Source of the DNA: Lacrimispora xylanolytica
GTDB taxonomy: Bacteria; Bacillota; Clostridia; Lachnospirales; Lachnospiraceae
Reading direction: 5' to 3'
Assembly (NCBI RefSeq): GCF_026723765.1
Contig: NZ_CP113524.1
Coordinates: 1,535,001 to 1,599,000 of the forward strand
DNA length: 64,000 bases
Within the stretch, counting starts at the first letter, position 1, and the number at the start of each line of letters is the position of its first letter. The notes beneath the pieces are model-generated. The model did not search any database. It saw nothing but the letters and a program-made list of their open reading frames with translations, and was not told the origin of the DNA. Made by a program: the position numbers and the translations under genes. This document shows positions 25,495 to 33,642 of this stretch, piece by piece.

Positions 25495-25821
25495 ATGAAT
25501 TATAACAAGCTGTTACCTCTCACAGAAACGACGTTTTACATTATGCTGTCTCTGGCAACTCCGTCCCATGGCTATGCCATCATGCAGAACGTTGAGTTAT
25601 TAAGCGAAAACAAAGTAAAGGTAGCTGCTGGAACACTTTACGGAGCCATAGAAAATTTATTAAAGCAGAAACTGATTATTGAAGTAAAAAGCGAAGACAA
25701 ACGCCGCAGGGTTTATACTCTGACCCCGGATGGAAAAGAGTTATTGAAACTAGAAATTGAGCGGTTAAGACACCTGATTCAAATATCAGAAGGAATAGAG
25801 CTTGGAGGCAAGGAACGATGA
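25495..25821 (+). CDS. PadR-family transcriptional regulator
   Basis: 108 residues from the ATG at 25495, seven bases after AAAGGAG; the ATG at 25489 is too close to that site. Winged-helix sequence TETTFYIMLSLATPSHGYAIMQNVE, then VAAGTLYGAIENLLKQKLII and the wing KRRRVYTLTPDGKELL. The short C-terminal helix is typical of PadR subfamily 2. The stop overlaps the next ATG (ATGA). PadR paired with a DUF2812 protein is a common Firmicute arrangement that is often autoregulated. Confidence 0.92.
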   Translation: MNYNKLLPLTETTFYIMLSLATPSHGYAIMQNVELLSENKVKVAAGTLYGAIENLLKQKLIIEVKSEDKRRRVYTLTPDGKELLKLEIERLRHLIQISEGIELGGKER

Positions 25822-26432
25822 AAAAATTTAAAATTATTCCAGACTTTGTAAATGAAGAAAAGTTTTTGAATGATATGGCACAACAGGGATATTATCTGGA
25901 AAAATACAATACCCTTGGTGTATATACGTTTCGGGAAGCGGAACCACAAAGTCTCAGTTACAGAATTGATTACCGTACATTTTCTGGCAAAAAGCAGTTT
26001 GAAGACTATTGTGCCTTATTTGAGGACGCAGGCTGGGAACATGTTTACGGAACTCGTTATTCCGGTTCCCAATACTTTCTTCCCATACCAGGAAGGGCAC
26101 AAACAGATGATATATTTTCAGATAAAGAATCGAAAGCTGGACGGTACAAACGATATTCCTCCCAATGCTTTGCTTCCCTGATGTTAATGATCACCTGGCT
26201 GTTTCTATTAAATTCAGATAACTGGAAAATCTGGAATGTGAAAAGCTGGTATTTTACTCCCGGGCTTTGGGATATGCCTGGTTCTCTGTTTTGGAAGGCA
26301 TTTCTCTTTGAAACACCCTTTGTAATTTTGAGGGTTGCGCCGATGATACTCTTTTTCTTTATGGCAATTTTATATGGATATTGGTCCTTTAAAGCGAAGG
26401 ATCTCTATAAAAAGGAGCTTGACGTCCACTGA
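25818..26432 (+). CDS. DUF2812 membrane protein
   Basis: 204 residues. Residues 1-100 form the soluble DUF2812 domain (FKIIPDFVNEEKFLNDMAQQGYYLEKY, YRIDYRTFSGKKQFEDYCALFEDAGWEHV). Two or three membrane helices follow (about 117-130 and 165-190). Translated with the PadR gene by a 4-base overlap. Such pairs are often regulatory modules in which the membrane protein acts with or on the PadR system; its biochemical function is unknown. Confidence 0.85.
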   Translation: MKKFKIIPDFVNEEKFLNDMAQQGYYLEKYNTLGVYTFREAEPQSLSYRIDYRTFSGKKQFEDYCALFEDAGWEHVYGTRYSGSQYFLPIPGRAQTDDIFSDKESKAGRYKRYSSQCFASLMLMITWLFLLNSDNWKIWNVKSWYFTPGLWDMPGSLFWKAFLFETPFVILRVAPMILFFFMAILYGYWSFKAKDLYKKELDVH

Positions 26433-26460
26433 TTTTTATCATTGGGCGTCAAGCTCTTTT
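26415..26460. terminator. Bidirectional terminator between convergent genes
   Basis: GAGCTTGACGTCCA pairs with TGGGCGTCAAGCTC across 14 bases, with T-rich and A-rich flanks. The hairpin includes the last codons of the DUF2812 gene and abuts the stop of the minus-strand gene. Confidence 0.85.
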
Positions 26461-27438
26461 CTACAGTTTACGGAATATCTCTGGTTTTGATTCTATCATG
26501 AATAGAAAGTTCTTTTTCAAATCTGGATTGTGGTTTAAATAATTCTGCATACAAGTAAATAAAAGAAGCCTGCGGTATTGAAAAAAGACATCAATCTGAT
26601 CCAGCCATAGCTCATCCAGATGGTTTTCTGTTTCATAGCCGTTGATAAAATAGTCAAAATAGCGTTTCAATGGTTCCTTGTTATAAACCTCATTCATCAT
26701 ACCTCCAGATAAGTCGAACATGATCCCCTGAGCAGGAACCGTAATATCCTGAAGGAAAAAGTTACAGGAAGAACAGTCAAAATCAATCAGTGTAATCTGA
26801 TGATTCTTAGTTATGATATTATTTTTGTGATTATCATTATGAATAAAGCCATAGGTATTCCGGTCAATGGGAAGTTTCGATAAACCTGCTTCCATGCTCC
26901 GCCATTCTTCCTTTACCCCTTCGTCTTTGCACCAATTGGTAAAAAAGTGTATTTCGTCCTGGTGCCCGAACTGGGAGGGATTTACGGTAATGTTTTTCCA
27001 AATAGGATAGTTCTTTGTTAAACGATGGGCTTTTCCCATTAATTTGCCCCAGTGCCAGCTTAATTTTGTAGAAAGCAGGCTGGTATCCGGACTTTTGCCT
27101 TCACAAAACTTCATGGAATAGGCAAGAAAGATATGTTTCTCATCCTCGAACGTCTCATAGAGCCTGCGGCTTTCATTTTTTTCCGGATAAGCGATGTCAA
27201 TTCCATTTTCTCCAAGATACTGTACAAATGTCAGCCGTTCTTCCAGTGCAGCAAGTTCCTTGGTTCCGGGTGTTTCAAAGGCTAAAATCTTCAACACCTT
27301 TTTCTGGCCCTTACTATGGTAGGAATATGCAATACCATCAGAATCCTCCCGTCCGCCCCCTAAAAAGCTAAGATCGGCCTCTTTGATTCCATAGGAATGG
27401 CAAAGATGAGACAATGCTTTTTCAGATACTGTTATCAT
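26461..27438 (-). CDS. Kinase-fold phosphotransferase (APH family)
   Basis: 325 residues from the ATG at 27438 on the minus strand, preceded by AAGGAG; an upstream in-frame ATG would add 30 residues with no ribosome site. Aminoglycoside-phosphotransferase/choline-kinase fold: catalytic loop GFIHNDNHKNNII (Brenner-type HxDxxxxN) and metal-binding LIDFDCSS. The substrate is unknown. Proteins of this group phosphorylate small metabolites more often than antibiotics, so resistance should not be inferred. Confidence 0.85.
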   Translation of the reverse strand: MITVSEKALSHLCHSYGIKEADLSFLGGGREDSDGIAYSYHSKGQKKVLKILAFETPGTKELAALEERLTFVQYLGENGIDIAYPEKNESRRLYETFEDEKHIFLAYSMKFCEGKSPDTSLLSTKLSWHWGKLMGKAHRLTKNYPIWKNITVNPSQFGHQDEIHFFTNWCKDEGVKEEWRSMEAGLSKLPIDRNTYGFIHNDNHKNNIITKNHQITLIDFDCSSCNFFLQDITVPAQGIMFDLSGGMMNEVYNKEPLKRYFDYFINGYETENHLDELWLDQIDVFFQYRRLLLFTCMQNYLNHNPDLKKNFLFMIESKPEIFRKL

Positions 27439-27640
27439 ATAGTTCTCCTTATTGGCTAAGATAACTATAGTATATCGTATCAGCCGGAATAGAGAAAGCT
27501 TAATTATGGAACCATTAGATCGTTTCACATTTTGTCTATGCCCTTATGATTGAGCACATGACAAGAAAAGTAAATACATACAATGAAGTAATATGGTTAC
27601 TTACAGGTGGGTACTGGACGAAATCAAAGGAGGATTTTTC

Positions 27641-28144
27641 ATGGATTATAAGAAAGCTGCCAGCTATTGGCTGGATAAAGAGAAGGAGTCCGTCCGAATG
27701 GACGAGATTACTCTATGGCAACATATGGAATCATTTATCAAGGGGCACAACACCTGTGCACTCTCTACGGGCTGTAACGATTTTGTTCGCTGTACTCCCA
27801 TTGAGTACGAATTTAAGGATAAGAAATTTTGGCTGTTTTCTGAAGGCGGGCTTAAATTTCGGGGACTGGAAGGAAATCATAATGTTTGCCTTGCCATTTT
27901 TAACAGCTATACTGGTTTTGGCCAGCTGGGAGGAATGCAGGTCACGGGCACAGCCGCGCTTGTAGAACCATGGACGGCAGAATACATGGATTTACTGGCA
28001 TATAAAATGATTCCGCCGGAGAACTTAAAAAAATTGCATACTGCCTTATACCTGATTAAAATCACGCCTTTGCGCATTGATTATCTGTGTTCTGAATTTA
28101 AAACCCTGGGCTTTGATCCAAGACAGTACCTGATTTTTTCCTGA
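27641..28144 (+). CDS. FMN-binding split-barrel (pyridoxamine-oxidase-like) protein
   Basis: 167 residues from the ATG at 27641, seven bases after a consensus AAAGGAGG. An upstream in-frame ATG at 27593 would add 16 residues but lacks that site. The sequence MESFIKGHNTCALSTGCNDFVRCTPIEYEFKDKKFWLFSEGGLKF follows the FMN split-barrel pattern. It probably binds flavin or haem in the cytoplasm and acts as a small-molecule reductase; no pathway context is visible. Confidence 0.78.
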   Translation: MDYKKAASYWLDKEKESVRMDEITLWQHMESFIKGHNTCALSTGCNDFVRCTPIEYEFKDKKFWLFSEGGLKFRGLEGNHNVCLAIFNSYTGFGQLGGMQVTGTAALVEPWTAEYMDLLAYKMIPPENLKKLHTALYLIKITPLRIDYLCSEFKTLGFDPRQYLIFS

Positions 28145-28172
28145 TACCATGGGGGAGTGAAGTCTGCCATGA

Positions 28173-28236
28173 TGACCGGAATGAAAAAGCTTTTTTCATA
28201 AATGAAAGAGGCTTTTTCATTCCGGTCATATTTTTT
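28173..28236. terminator. Bidirectional terminator between convergent genes
   Basis: TGACCGGAATGAAAAAGC (28173-28190) pairs perfectly with GCTTTTTCATTCCGGTCA (28211-28228), an 18-base stem followed by a T-run. Confidence 0.92.
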
Positions 28237-29065
28237 ACTCATTTTCATTCAGCAAATGCAGCAGCTGTAAATCCATATAGTAATTGTACTTGGAAGCTGC
28301 GGATACGTTTACCATTTTAGAGACCAGGTATGCGTGATTATCAATACAGATATTCCGCTCCTTTGTATATTCAATCATCTCATTGAGTGCAAGAACCAGA
28401 TTTTCCTCAGAGTATAAAAAGCGTTTCGTCAGATAACGGCCTTCGGGAAGAATTCTGCATGACAGGCCAGGTATTTTCTGATCGGAAAAGATACCAAACC
28501 CTTTCACTTTAAGGTGATTGTCCGCATTCAGCTCTGGAATGGAATAATAAGTACACATGATATTTGTTTCGCTGTTGCTTTTATTAAAGCCATCCATGGT
28601 ATTGCGGCTTACATGTTTATCCAGATCATAGATGGAAACATCCAGTTCATTATAGTATAGATTTCTGGTAAGGAGATACTGTTCAAATATTTCAATTTTT
28701 TCTGGATATTTCATTCGATGCTTCAAATCATTGATGAGACTGCCGGTTACTTTTCTGGAATATTCCAGGTCACTGATTTTTTGATTTAGCTGGTTCTGAT
28801 GGGACTCTAAAATCGTTAACAATTTATCAATTCCGTTGCCTTCCTGGATTAAAATTTTAATATCTTCCAGTGGAACGTTAAGTGTTTTGTTTAAATAACG
28901 GATTACGTCAATAATAAAAAACTGATCATAGCTATAGTAACGGTACTTGGTGAAAGCGTCTGTTTGAGAGGGTTTCAGCAAGTTGATCTGATCATAATTC
29001 CGAAGTGCCTTTATCGGAATATTTAAAATACGTGATACTTCCCCAATTGAATATAGTTTTGTCAT
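28235..29065 (-). CDS. MerR-family transcriptional regulator (BmrR/BltR-like)
   Basis: 276 residues from the ATG at 29065 on the minus strand; a GTG nine bases upstream is an equal alternative because the ribosome site is weak. N-terminal MerR winged helix (YSIGEVSRILNIPIKALRNYDQINLLKPSQTD, YRYYSYDQF), a coiled dimerisation helix (ILESHQNQLNQKISDLEYSRK), then a GyrI-like ligand domain ending near MVNVSAASKYNYYMDLQLL. Divergent from the Fe-S/flavin operon, whose promoter has the long 19-base spacer and central dyad used by MerR activators. It should therefore switch that operon on in response to an unknown ligand. Confidence 0.9.
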   Translation of the reverse strand: MTKLYSIGEVSRILNIPIKALRNYDQINLLKPSQTDAFTKYRYYSYDQFFIIDVIRYLNKTLNVPLEDIKILIQEGNGIDKLLTILESHQNQLNQKISDLEYSRKVTGSLINDLKHRMKYPEKIEIFEQYLLTRNLYYNELDVSIYDLDKHVSRNTMDGFNKSNSETNIMCTYYSIPELNADNHLKVKGFGIFSDQKIPGLSCRILPEGRYLTKRFLYSEENLVLALNEMIEYTKERNICIDNHAYLVSKMVNVSAASKYNYYMDLQLLHLLNENE

Positions 29066-29083
29066 TTTTTTCACACTTTCTGG

Positions 29084-29114
29084 TTGACTCTGCCCCTATG
29101 GCAGACCATATAGT
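29084..29114 (+). promoter_or_regulatory. MerR-type promoter with 19-base spacer and dyad
   Basis: TTGACT (29084-29089) and TATAGT (29109-29114) are separated by 19 bases, too long for unaided polymerase. Overlapping the -35 and filling the spacer is the perfect dyad TCTGCC-CCTAT-GGCAGA (29089-29105). This is the classic geometry of promoters remodelled by MerR proteins. Confidence 0.82.
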
Positions 29115-29189
29115 CTATTATAGATTATTAATAAAAAGAGTCAATAAGAGTTATTTTGTCAAATGAAAGGAAGAGAACGGAGGGCTTTA

Positions 29190-31265
29190 ATGGAAAAGGT
29201 GTCAATTACGATTGATGGATATTCTTTGGAGGTTGATTCAGGAAAAAGCATACTAAGCGCAGCTTTGGAAGCAGATTTATATATACCCCATCTGTGTCAT
29301 CATCCTGATCTGCCGGATGCAGGCGAATGCAGACTTTGCGTGGTGGAGATTGAAGGCCAGGGTGAAATCAAAACATCATGTACCACCCAGGTGGAAGATG
29401 GAATGGTAATACATACAAAGACAGAGAAATTAAATAATATGCGCCGGCTTTCCATGGAACTGATGCTGGCAAATCATGTGGATGACTGCACCACCTGTCC
29501 TAAATATCTAAAGTGCGAATTGCAGTCCTTAATTCAATATTTGGAGGTCAGCACCTCAAGGCTTCGAAGAACCTTAAACAGTGTGCCTGTAAATACGGTA
29601 AATCCACTGTTTGTCCGGGACTTGAACCGCTGTGTATCCTGTGGCCGCTGTGTAAGAGCCTGTAAGGAATTACGTGGTGTTGATGTATTAAATTATGAAA
29701 TGACAGAAGATGACAGGGTCGTGGTAGACGTTAAAAATCACCACACCATGGCAGAAGAGAACTGCCGTTTCTGCGGAGCATGTGTAGAGGTATGCCCGAC
29801 GGGAGCCTTGCAGGATAAGGAAGGGGTCTTTAAGCCGAATTTAAACCGGGAGCTTGAACTGATTCCCTGTAAAGCAGAATGTCCCATTCATACGGATGTT
29901 CCAAAATACGTCCGCGCCATCAAGGAAGGAAGATATCAGGATGCCATTGCCACCATCAGAGAAAAGGCACCTTTTCCCCATTCCCTGGGATATGTGTGTA
30001 TGGCATTTTGTGAAAGTGCGTGCAGGCGAAAGGAAATCAACCAGTCCCTGTCCATCCGTGAGCTTAAGAAATTTGCAGCAGCAAAGGATGAGGGGCTTTG
30101 GAGAGAGCACGTGACCTACAAACCGAAAACAGGAAAGCGGGTAGCAGTGATAGGAAGCGGTCCAGCAGGTCTGACCGCTGCGTATTATTTAACAAAGCTG
30201 GGCCATGAGGTCACTGTCTTTGAGAGATCGCCGGTGGCAGGGGGAATGCTGTCTACGGGAATTCCAAAATACCGGCTTCCAAGAGAGGCCGTTCAGGCAG
30301 AGATTTTGGAAATAGAACGGACAGGAGTCACCATATTAACCAATACAAAAGTAGAATCCTTAGAGGATCTGAAAAGAGAGGGCTTTGATAAAATATTACT
30401 GGCGGTTGGGGCCGGGAAGGGAAACCGTCTGCCCATAGAAGGAGCTGATTATAGCAATGTCTATGAAAATATTGAGTTCTTAGAAAGAGCGTCCTTAGGA
30501 GACTCAGAGCCTGTGGGAGAAAAAGTAATCGTCCTTGGAGGAGGAAATGTCGCATTTGACTGCGCCAGACAAGCCCTGCGCCTGGGAGCGAAGGACGTGG
30601 TAATTGCATGTCTGGAAAGCAGGGAAGCCATGACTGCCAGCGAAGAGGAGATTTCAGAGGGACTAAAAGAAGGAATCAGACTGATGAATGGAAGAACCTT
30701 TCTTGCAATCGAAGGTTCTGAAAATAAGGGCACAGGAGTTAGGTGTCAGGAGGTATCTTCCTTTACCTTTGATGAAAACGGGAAATTGCAGTTAGAAGTA
30801 AAACCCGAATCAGAACATGTATTAAAAGCGGATACCATTATCTTTGCTGCCGGACAAAAGCCAGAGCTGCCAAAGCAATGGGATGTTCCAGTAAAGAAGG
30901 GCAATCTCATTGATACAGACGATGATATCAGAGTAAAAGGCAGAGAGGATTTATTTGCTGCCGGAGACGTTGTTTATGGAACTCATTCCGTGGTACAGGC
31001 CATTGCCGCAGGCCGTAAGGCTGCTTTAGTCATTGGCAAGGAGTTAAATGGGGATGGGGATATTGAAGATAAGCTTGCAAAAGACGTGACACCAAATCCA
31101 TGTTTGGGAAAATCGGAAGGCTTTTTAAAGACCGAACGACAGGGCTGCGTGGATTCGTGCTACAAGGAATCAGCCGCGTGCACAGAAGCCGGAAGATGTC
31201 TGCAATGTGATTTAAGAACCCAGATCACAAGGCCTAAGCTTTGGGTACATTATAAAATCAAGTAG
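29190..31265 (+). CDS. Multi-cluster Fe-S / FAD NAD(P)H oxidoreductase (NuoG N-terminus fused to GltD-like)
   Basis: 691 residues from the ATG at 29190, five bases after CGGAGGG. Domains in order: a [2Fe-2S] plant-type ferredoxin (HLCHHPDLPDAGECRLCVVE), a NuoG-type His/Cys cluster (HVDDCTTCPKYLKC), two [4Fe-4S] motifs (CVSCGRCVRAC and CRFCGACVEVCPTG), then a GltD/NfnB-like region with FAD fold GSGPAGLTAAYYL and NAD(P) fold LGGGNVAFDCARQALRLG. It ends in a Cys motif (CTEAGRCLQCDLR). It should carry electrons between NAD(P)H and ferredoxin or the partner flavoprotein. First gene of a three-gene operon under the MerR-type promoter. Electron bifurcation is possible but not shown. Confidence 0.87.
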   Translation: MEKVSITIDGYSLEVDSGKSILSAALEADLYIPHLCHHPDLPDAGECRLCVVEIEGQGEIKTSCTTQVEDGMVIHTKTEKLNNMRRLSMELMLANHVDDCTTCPKYLKCELQSLIQYLEVSTSRLRRTLNSVPVNTVNPLFVRDLNRCVSCGRCVRACKELRGVDVLNYEMTEDDRVVVDVKNHHTMAEENCRFCGACVEVCPTGALQDKEGVFKPNLNRELELIPCKAECPIHTDVPKYVRAIKEGRYQDAIATIREKAPFPHSLGYVCMAFCESACRRKEINQSLSIRELKKFAAAKDEGLWREHVTYKPKTGKRVAVIGSGPAGLTAAYYLTKLGHEVTVFERSPVAGGMLSTGIPKYRLPREAVQAEILEIERTGVTILTNTKVESLEDLKREGFDKILLAVGAGKGNRLPIEGADYSNVYENIEFLERASLGDSEPVGEKVIVLGGGNVAFDCARQALRLGAKDVVIACLESREAMTASEEEISEGLKEGIRLMNGRTFLAIEGSENKGTGVRCQEVSSFTFDENGKLQLEVKPESEHVLKADTIIFAAGQKPELPKQWDVPVKKGNLIDTDDDIRVKGREDLFAAGDVVYGTHSVVQAIAAGRKAALVIGKELNGDGDIEDKLAKDVTPNPCLGKSEGFLKTERQGCVDSCYKESAACTEAGRCLQCDLRTQITRPKLWVHYKIK

Positions 31266-31282
31266 GAGAAGGAGGGCGGATT

Positions 31283-31966
31283 ATGGTATTAAAAGAAAGA
31301 GAACAGTGGAAAGAAAAGTCTGTGGATGAGATCAAAGACTTTGTATCAAGTGCGTACGAAGAAGCAAATAGCCCTTGTCCGGTGGATCGGCTAAAGGCCC
31401 TTTCTGACTCCCTTCGCCGCAAAAGCTGTGGGGAATGTGTCATCTGCAGGGAGGGGATCTTGCAGCTTTCCGTTCTCACAGAAGCCATTACCCAAGGAGG
31501 CGGCCGGGAGGGGGATATAGACGTAATAAATGAAATATCCCAGGATATGTCCATAGGCTCAGGCTGCGATTTTGGCAGGGAAGTGGGAAAAATAGCAAAA
31601 GATATCATAGACAATGAACGAGAGCAGTTCGAACGCCATATTAAGAGAAAGCGCTGTGACTCACTGGTCTGTAAAAAATTCATTACTTATTATATATCAC
31701 CGGAAGCCTGTATTGGCTGTAACTTATGTGCTAAGGCATGTAAGGAAGAAGCCATAAAGGGCAGCAACGGACTGATTCACATCATTGACTCAGCCTCCTG
31801 CACAAAATGCGGGGACTGCGTACTGGCCTGTGAGTCTGGTGCCATAAAAAAATCGAGTACTTCTGTGCCCAATCTTCCAACCATACCGGTGCCAGTGGGA
31901 AGTACTCCTTCCGATTCAAGTCAAGGCAGCTTAATGTCTCCAAGGAGACGTAGAAGAAGCGAATAA
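31283..31966 (+). CDS. Iron-sulfur protein: NuoF C-terminal cluster domain plus two [4Fe-4S] ferredoxin motifs
   Basis: 227 residues, 17 bases after the previous stop. Residues about 35-110 match the C-terminal [4Fe-4S] domain of NuoF/HydB (RRKSCGECVICREGILQLSVL, then the distant Cys in IGSGCDFGREVGKIA). Residues about 133-195 are a 2x[4Fe-4S] ferredoxin (CIGCNLCAKACKEEAI, CTKCGDCVLACESGAI). The NuoF flavin and NADH domains are absent, so it should only relay electrons. A Ser/Pro/Arg-rich tail follows. Confidence 0.87.
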   Translation: MVLKEREQWKEKSVDEIKDFVSSAYEEANSPCPVDRLKALSDSLRRKSCGECVICREGILQLSVLTEAITQGGGREGDIDVINEISQDMSIGSGCDFGREVGKIAKDIIDNEREQFERHIKRKRCDSLVCKKFITYYISPEACIGCNLCAKACKEEAIKGSNGLIHIIDSASCTKCGDCVLACESGAIKKSSTSVPNLPTIPVPVGSTPSDSSQGSLMSPRRRRRSE

Positions 31967-31988
31967 ATCAAAAACAGGAGGAAGTATC

Positions 31989-33440
31989 ATGAGAGAATTC
32001 GATGCAGATATCGCCGTAATAGGCGGTGGGGCAGCAGGACTTGCAGCAGCAATTACAGCAGCAGAAAAAGGGGCAAAGGTTATTGTACTTGAGAAGGCCA
32101 ATACCACAGGAGGATGTGCCAATATGGCAATGGGGCTTCTCGGTGTGGAAACAAAGCTTCAAAAGGAACGTCTGATTGACCTTACAAGGGAGCGGGCGTT
32201 TGAAAAATTCATGGATTATACTCACTGGAGATGTGATGCAAGGCTTGTGAAAAACTATATTTACCAGTCTTCAGAGACCATTGAATGGCTTCAGGATATG
32301 GGCGTTGAATTTGCATTGCCATCCAAATACTTTCCTGGTTCAGAGGCTACATGGCACATCATCAAACCGAAAACCGGAAATCCAGGGCTTCGTGCAGCTG
32401 CAACCATGATAAAGGCAATGACAGAGCGGGCAGAAGAGCTTGGTGTTACGATAATGCTGGAAACTCCCGTGAAGAATCTCATCAAAGACAATGGAGATAT
32501 CATCGGTGTGACTGCCAGTGATAAGGATGGAGAGCTGGAGGTATATGCCGGTGCCGTTATTATTTCAACCGGTGGATTTGGTGACAGTCCTGAATTCATT
32601 AAAAAATATACTCCTTATGAATGGGGAAAAGATCTTTATTCCTATCGGATACCAGGACTGACGGGTGACGGCATTCAGATGGCCTGGGATGCTGGCGCTG
32701 GAAAAGATTATATGGACATGGAGCTGGTATTCTTTGCGCCTAATACAGGCGGCTACGCACCCATTGAGCTACCCTTCCGTCAGCCAAACCTGTTTGTAAA
32801 TCTTGATGGCAAACGTTTTTATAATGAAGAGGTGGTGGAGAATCCTGTTTTCTCTGTTAATGCCATTGCGCGCCAGAAAAACCGTGTTGTATTTTCCATT
32901 GTCGATGATAACATTTTAAAGCGGTATGAGGAAAATGGTCTGGACCTCATTAATGTGGTAACGTCTTCCATGGACATGTCTTATTTTAATCAGGAAATGG
33001 AAGAGCATGTAAGAAACGGCAGTGACGTTTTGTTCGTGGCAGATACCATAGAAGAGCTGGCAGAAAAAACTGGTATCGATAAAGAGGGATTAGCAGAGAC
33101 CTTAAAACAGTATAATGAGGCGTGTCAGTCAGGGCTCGATGAGGAATTTAATAAGAAGAAGAGATATTTAAAGCCCATTGATGGTCATAAATTCTATGCG
33201 CTTAAATTTGCTCCAAGTGCTTACGGCAGCATGGGAGGAATCAAAATAAACGAGAAGACAGAGGTCATCACGGAGCAGGCAGATATAATTCCAGGTCTTT
33301 ATGCGGCTGGTACGGATGCATACTCTATCTGTAATCCTGATTACGTATTTGTGCTTCCAGGAAATAGTCTTGGATTTGCAGTTAACAGTGGAAGAATGGC
33401 AGGAAAACATGCAATTGAGTACATTAAAAGCCTGGATTAA
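31989..33440 (+). CDS. FAD-dependent fumarate-reductase-like flavoprotein
   Basis: 483 residues, CAGGAGG ribosome site. FAD-binding start DIAVIGGGAAGLAAAITAAEKGAKVIVLEK, with later YRIPGLTGDGIQMAWDAGA and C-terminal GLYAAGTDAYS..GNSLGFAVNSGRMAG, as in the FrdA/SdhA, urocanate reductase and ketosteroid dehydrogenase superfamily. Soluble, no signal peptide. The context of two Fe-S partner proteins suggests it is the terminal reductase of an electron-transfer chain reducing a C=C bond. Fumarate is one candidate substrate, but active-site residues were not fully matched. Another enoate, an aromatic or a drug-like molecule sensed by the MerR protein is equally possible. Confidence 0.85.
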   Translation: MREFDADIAVIGGGAAGLAAAITAAEKGAKVIVLEKANTTGGCANMAMGLLGVETKLQKERLIDLTRERAFEKFMDYTHWRCDARLVKNYIYQSSETIEWLQDMGVEFALPSKYFPGSEATWHIIKPKTGNPGLRAAATMIKAMTERAEELGVTIMLETPVKNLIKDNGDIIGVTASDKDGELEVYAGAVIISTGGFGDSPEFIKKYTPYEWGKDLYSYRIPGLTGDGIQMAWDAGAGKDYMDMELVFFAPNTGGYAPIELPFRQPNLFVNLDGKRFYNEEVVENPVFSVNAIARQKNRVVFSIVDDNILKRYEENGLDLINVVTSSMDMSYFNQEMEEHVRNGSDVLFVADTIEELAEKTGIDKEGLAETLKQYNEACQSGLDEEFNKKKRYLKPIDGHKFYALKFAPSAYGSMGGIKINEKTEVITEQADIIPGLYAAGTDAYSICNPDYVFVLPGNSLGFAVNSGRMAGKHAIEYIKSLD

Positions 33441-33483
33441 TGAGCGGAAATAACATAAAGACAGGTTAGCTATGATACATCAT

Positions 33484-33522
33484 AAAAAACAGGGACAAGC
33501 ATCTTGGGTCCCTGTTTTTTTA
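33484..33522 (+). terminator. Intrinsic terminator of the redox operon
   Basis: AAAAAACAGGGAC pairs with GTCCCTGTTTTTTT; strong stem with T-run. Confidence 0.92.
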
Positions 33523-33544
33523 AAAATGATTTAATAAGTTCTTC

Positions 33545-33573
33545 TTGTCGAATTATGGTATTTTAGGTATAAT
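33545..33573 (+). promoter_or_regulatory. Sigma-A promoter of the histidine kinase / response regulator pair
   Basis: TTGTCG and TATAAT are separated by 17 bases, 70 bases upstream of the TTG start. A CCGCA/TGCGG hairpin lies in the leader. Confidence 0.75.
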
Positions 33574-33642
33574 TAAGCATACTTTTTTCTGGCCGCATGC
33601 AGAGAGTGCGGTCTCGTTGATGTTTCCATTGGAGGTAACAGC

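Noticed and set aside
26461-27438. Aminoglycoside resistance gene
   Set aside because: Only the general kinase fold is visible; no sequence feature ties it, or the similar protein at 47435, to a known resistance enzyme.
27546-27965. 139-residue frame overlapping the split-barrel gene
   Set aside because: Different frame from the gene with the consensus AAAGGAGG site, no ribosome site of its own, and no recognisable family.
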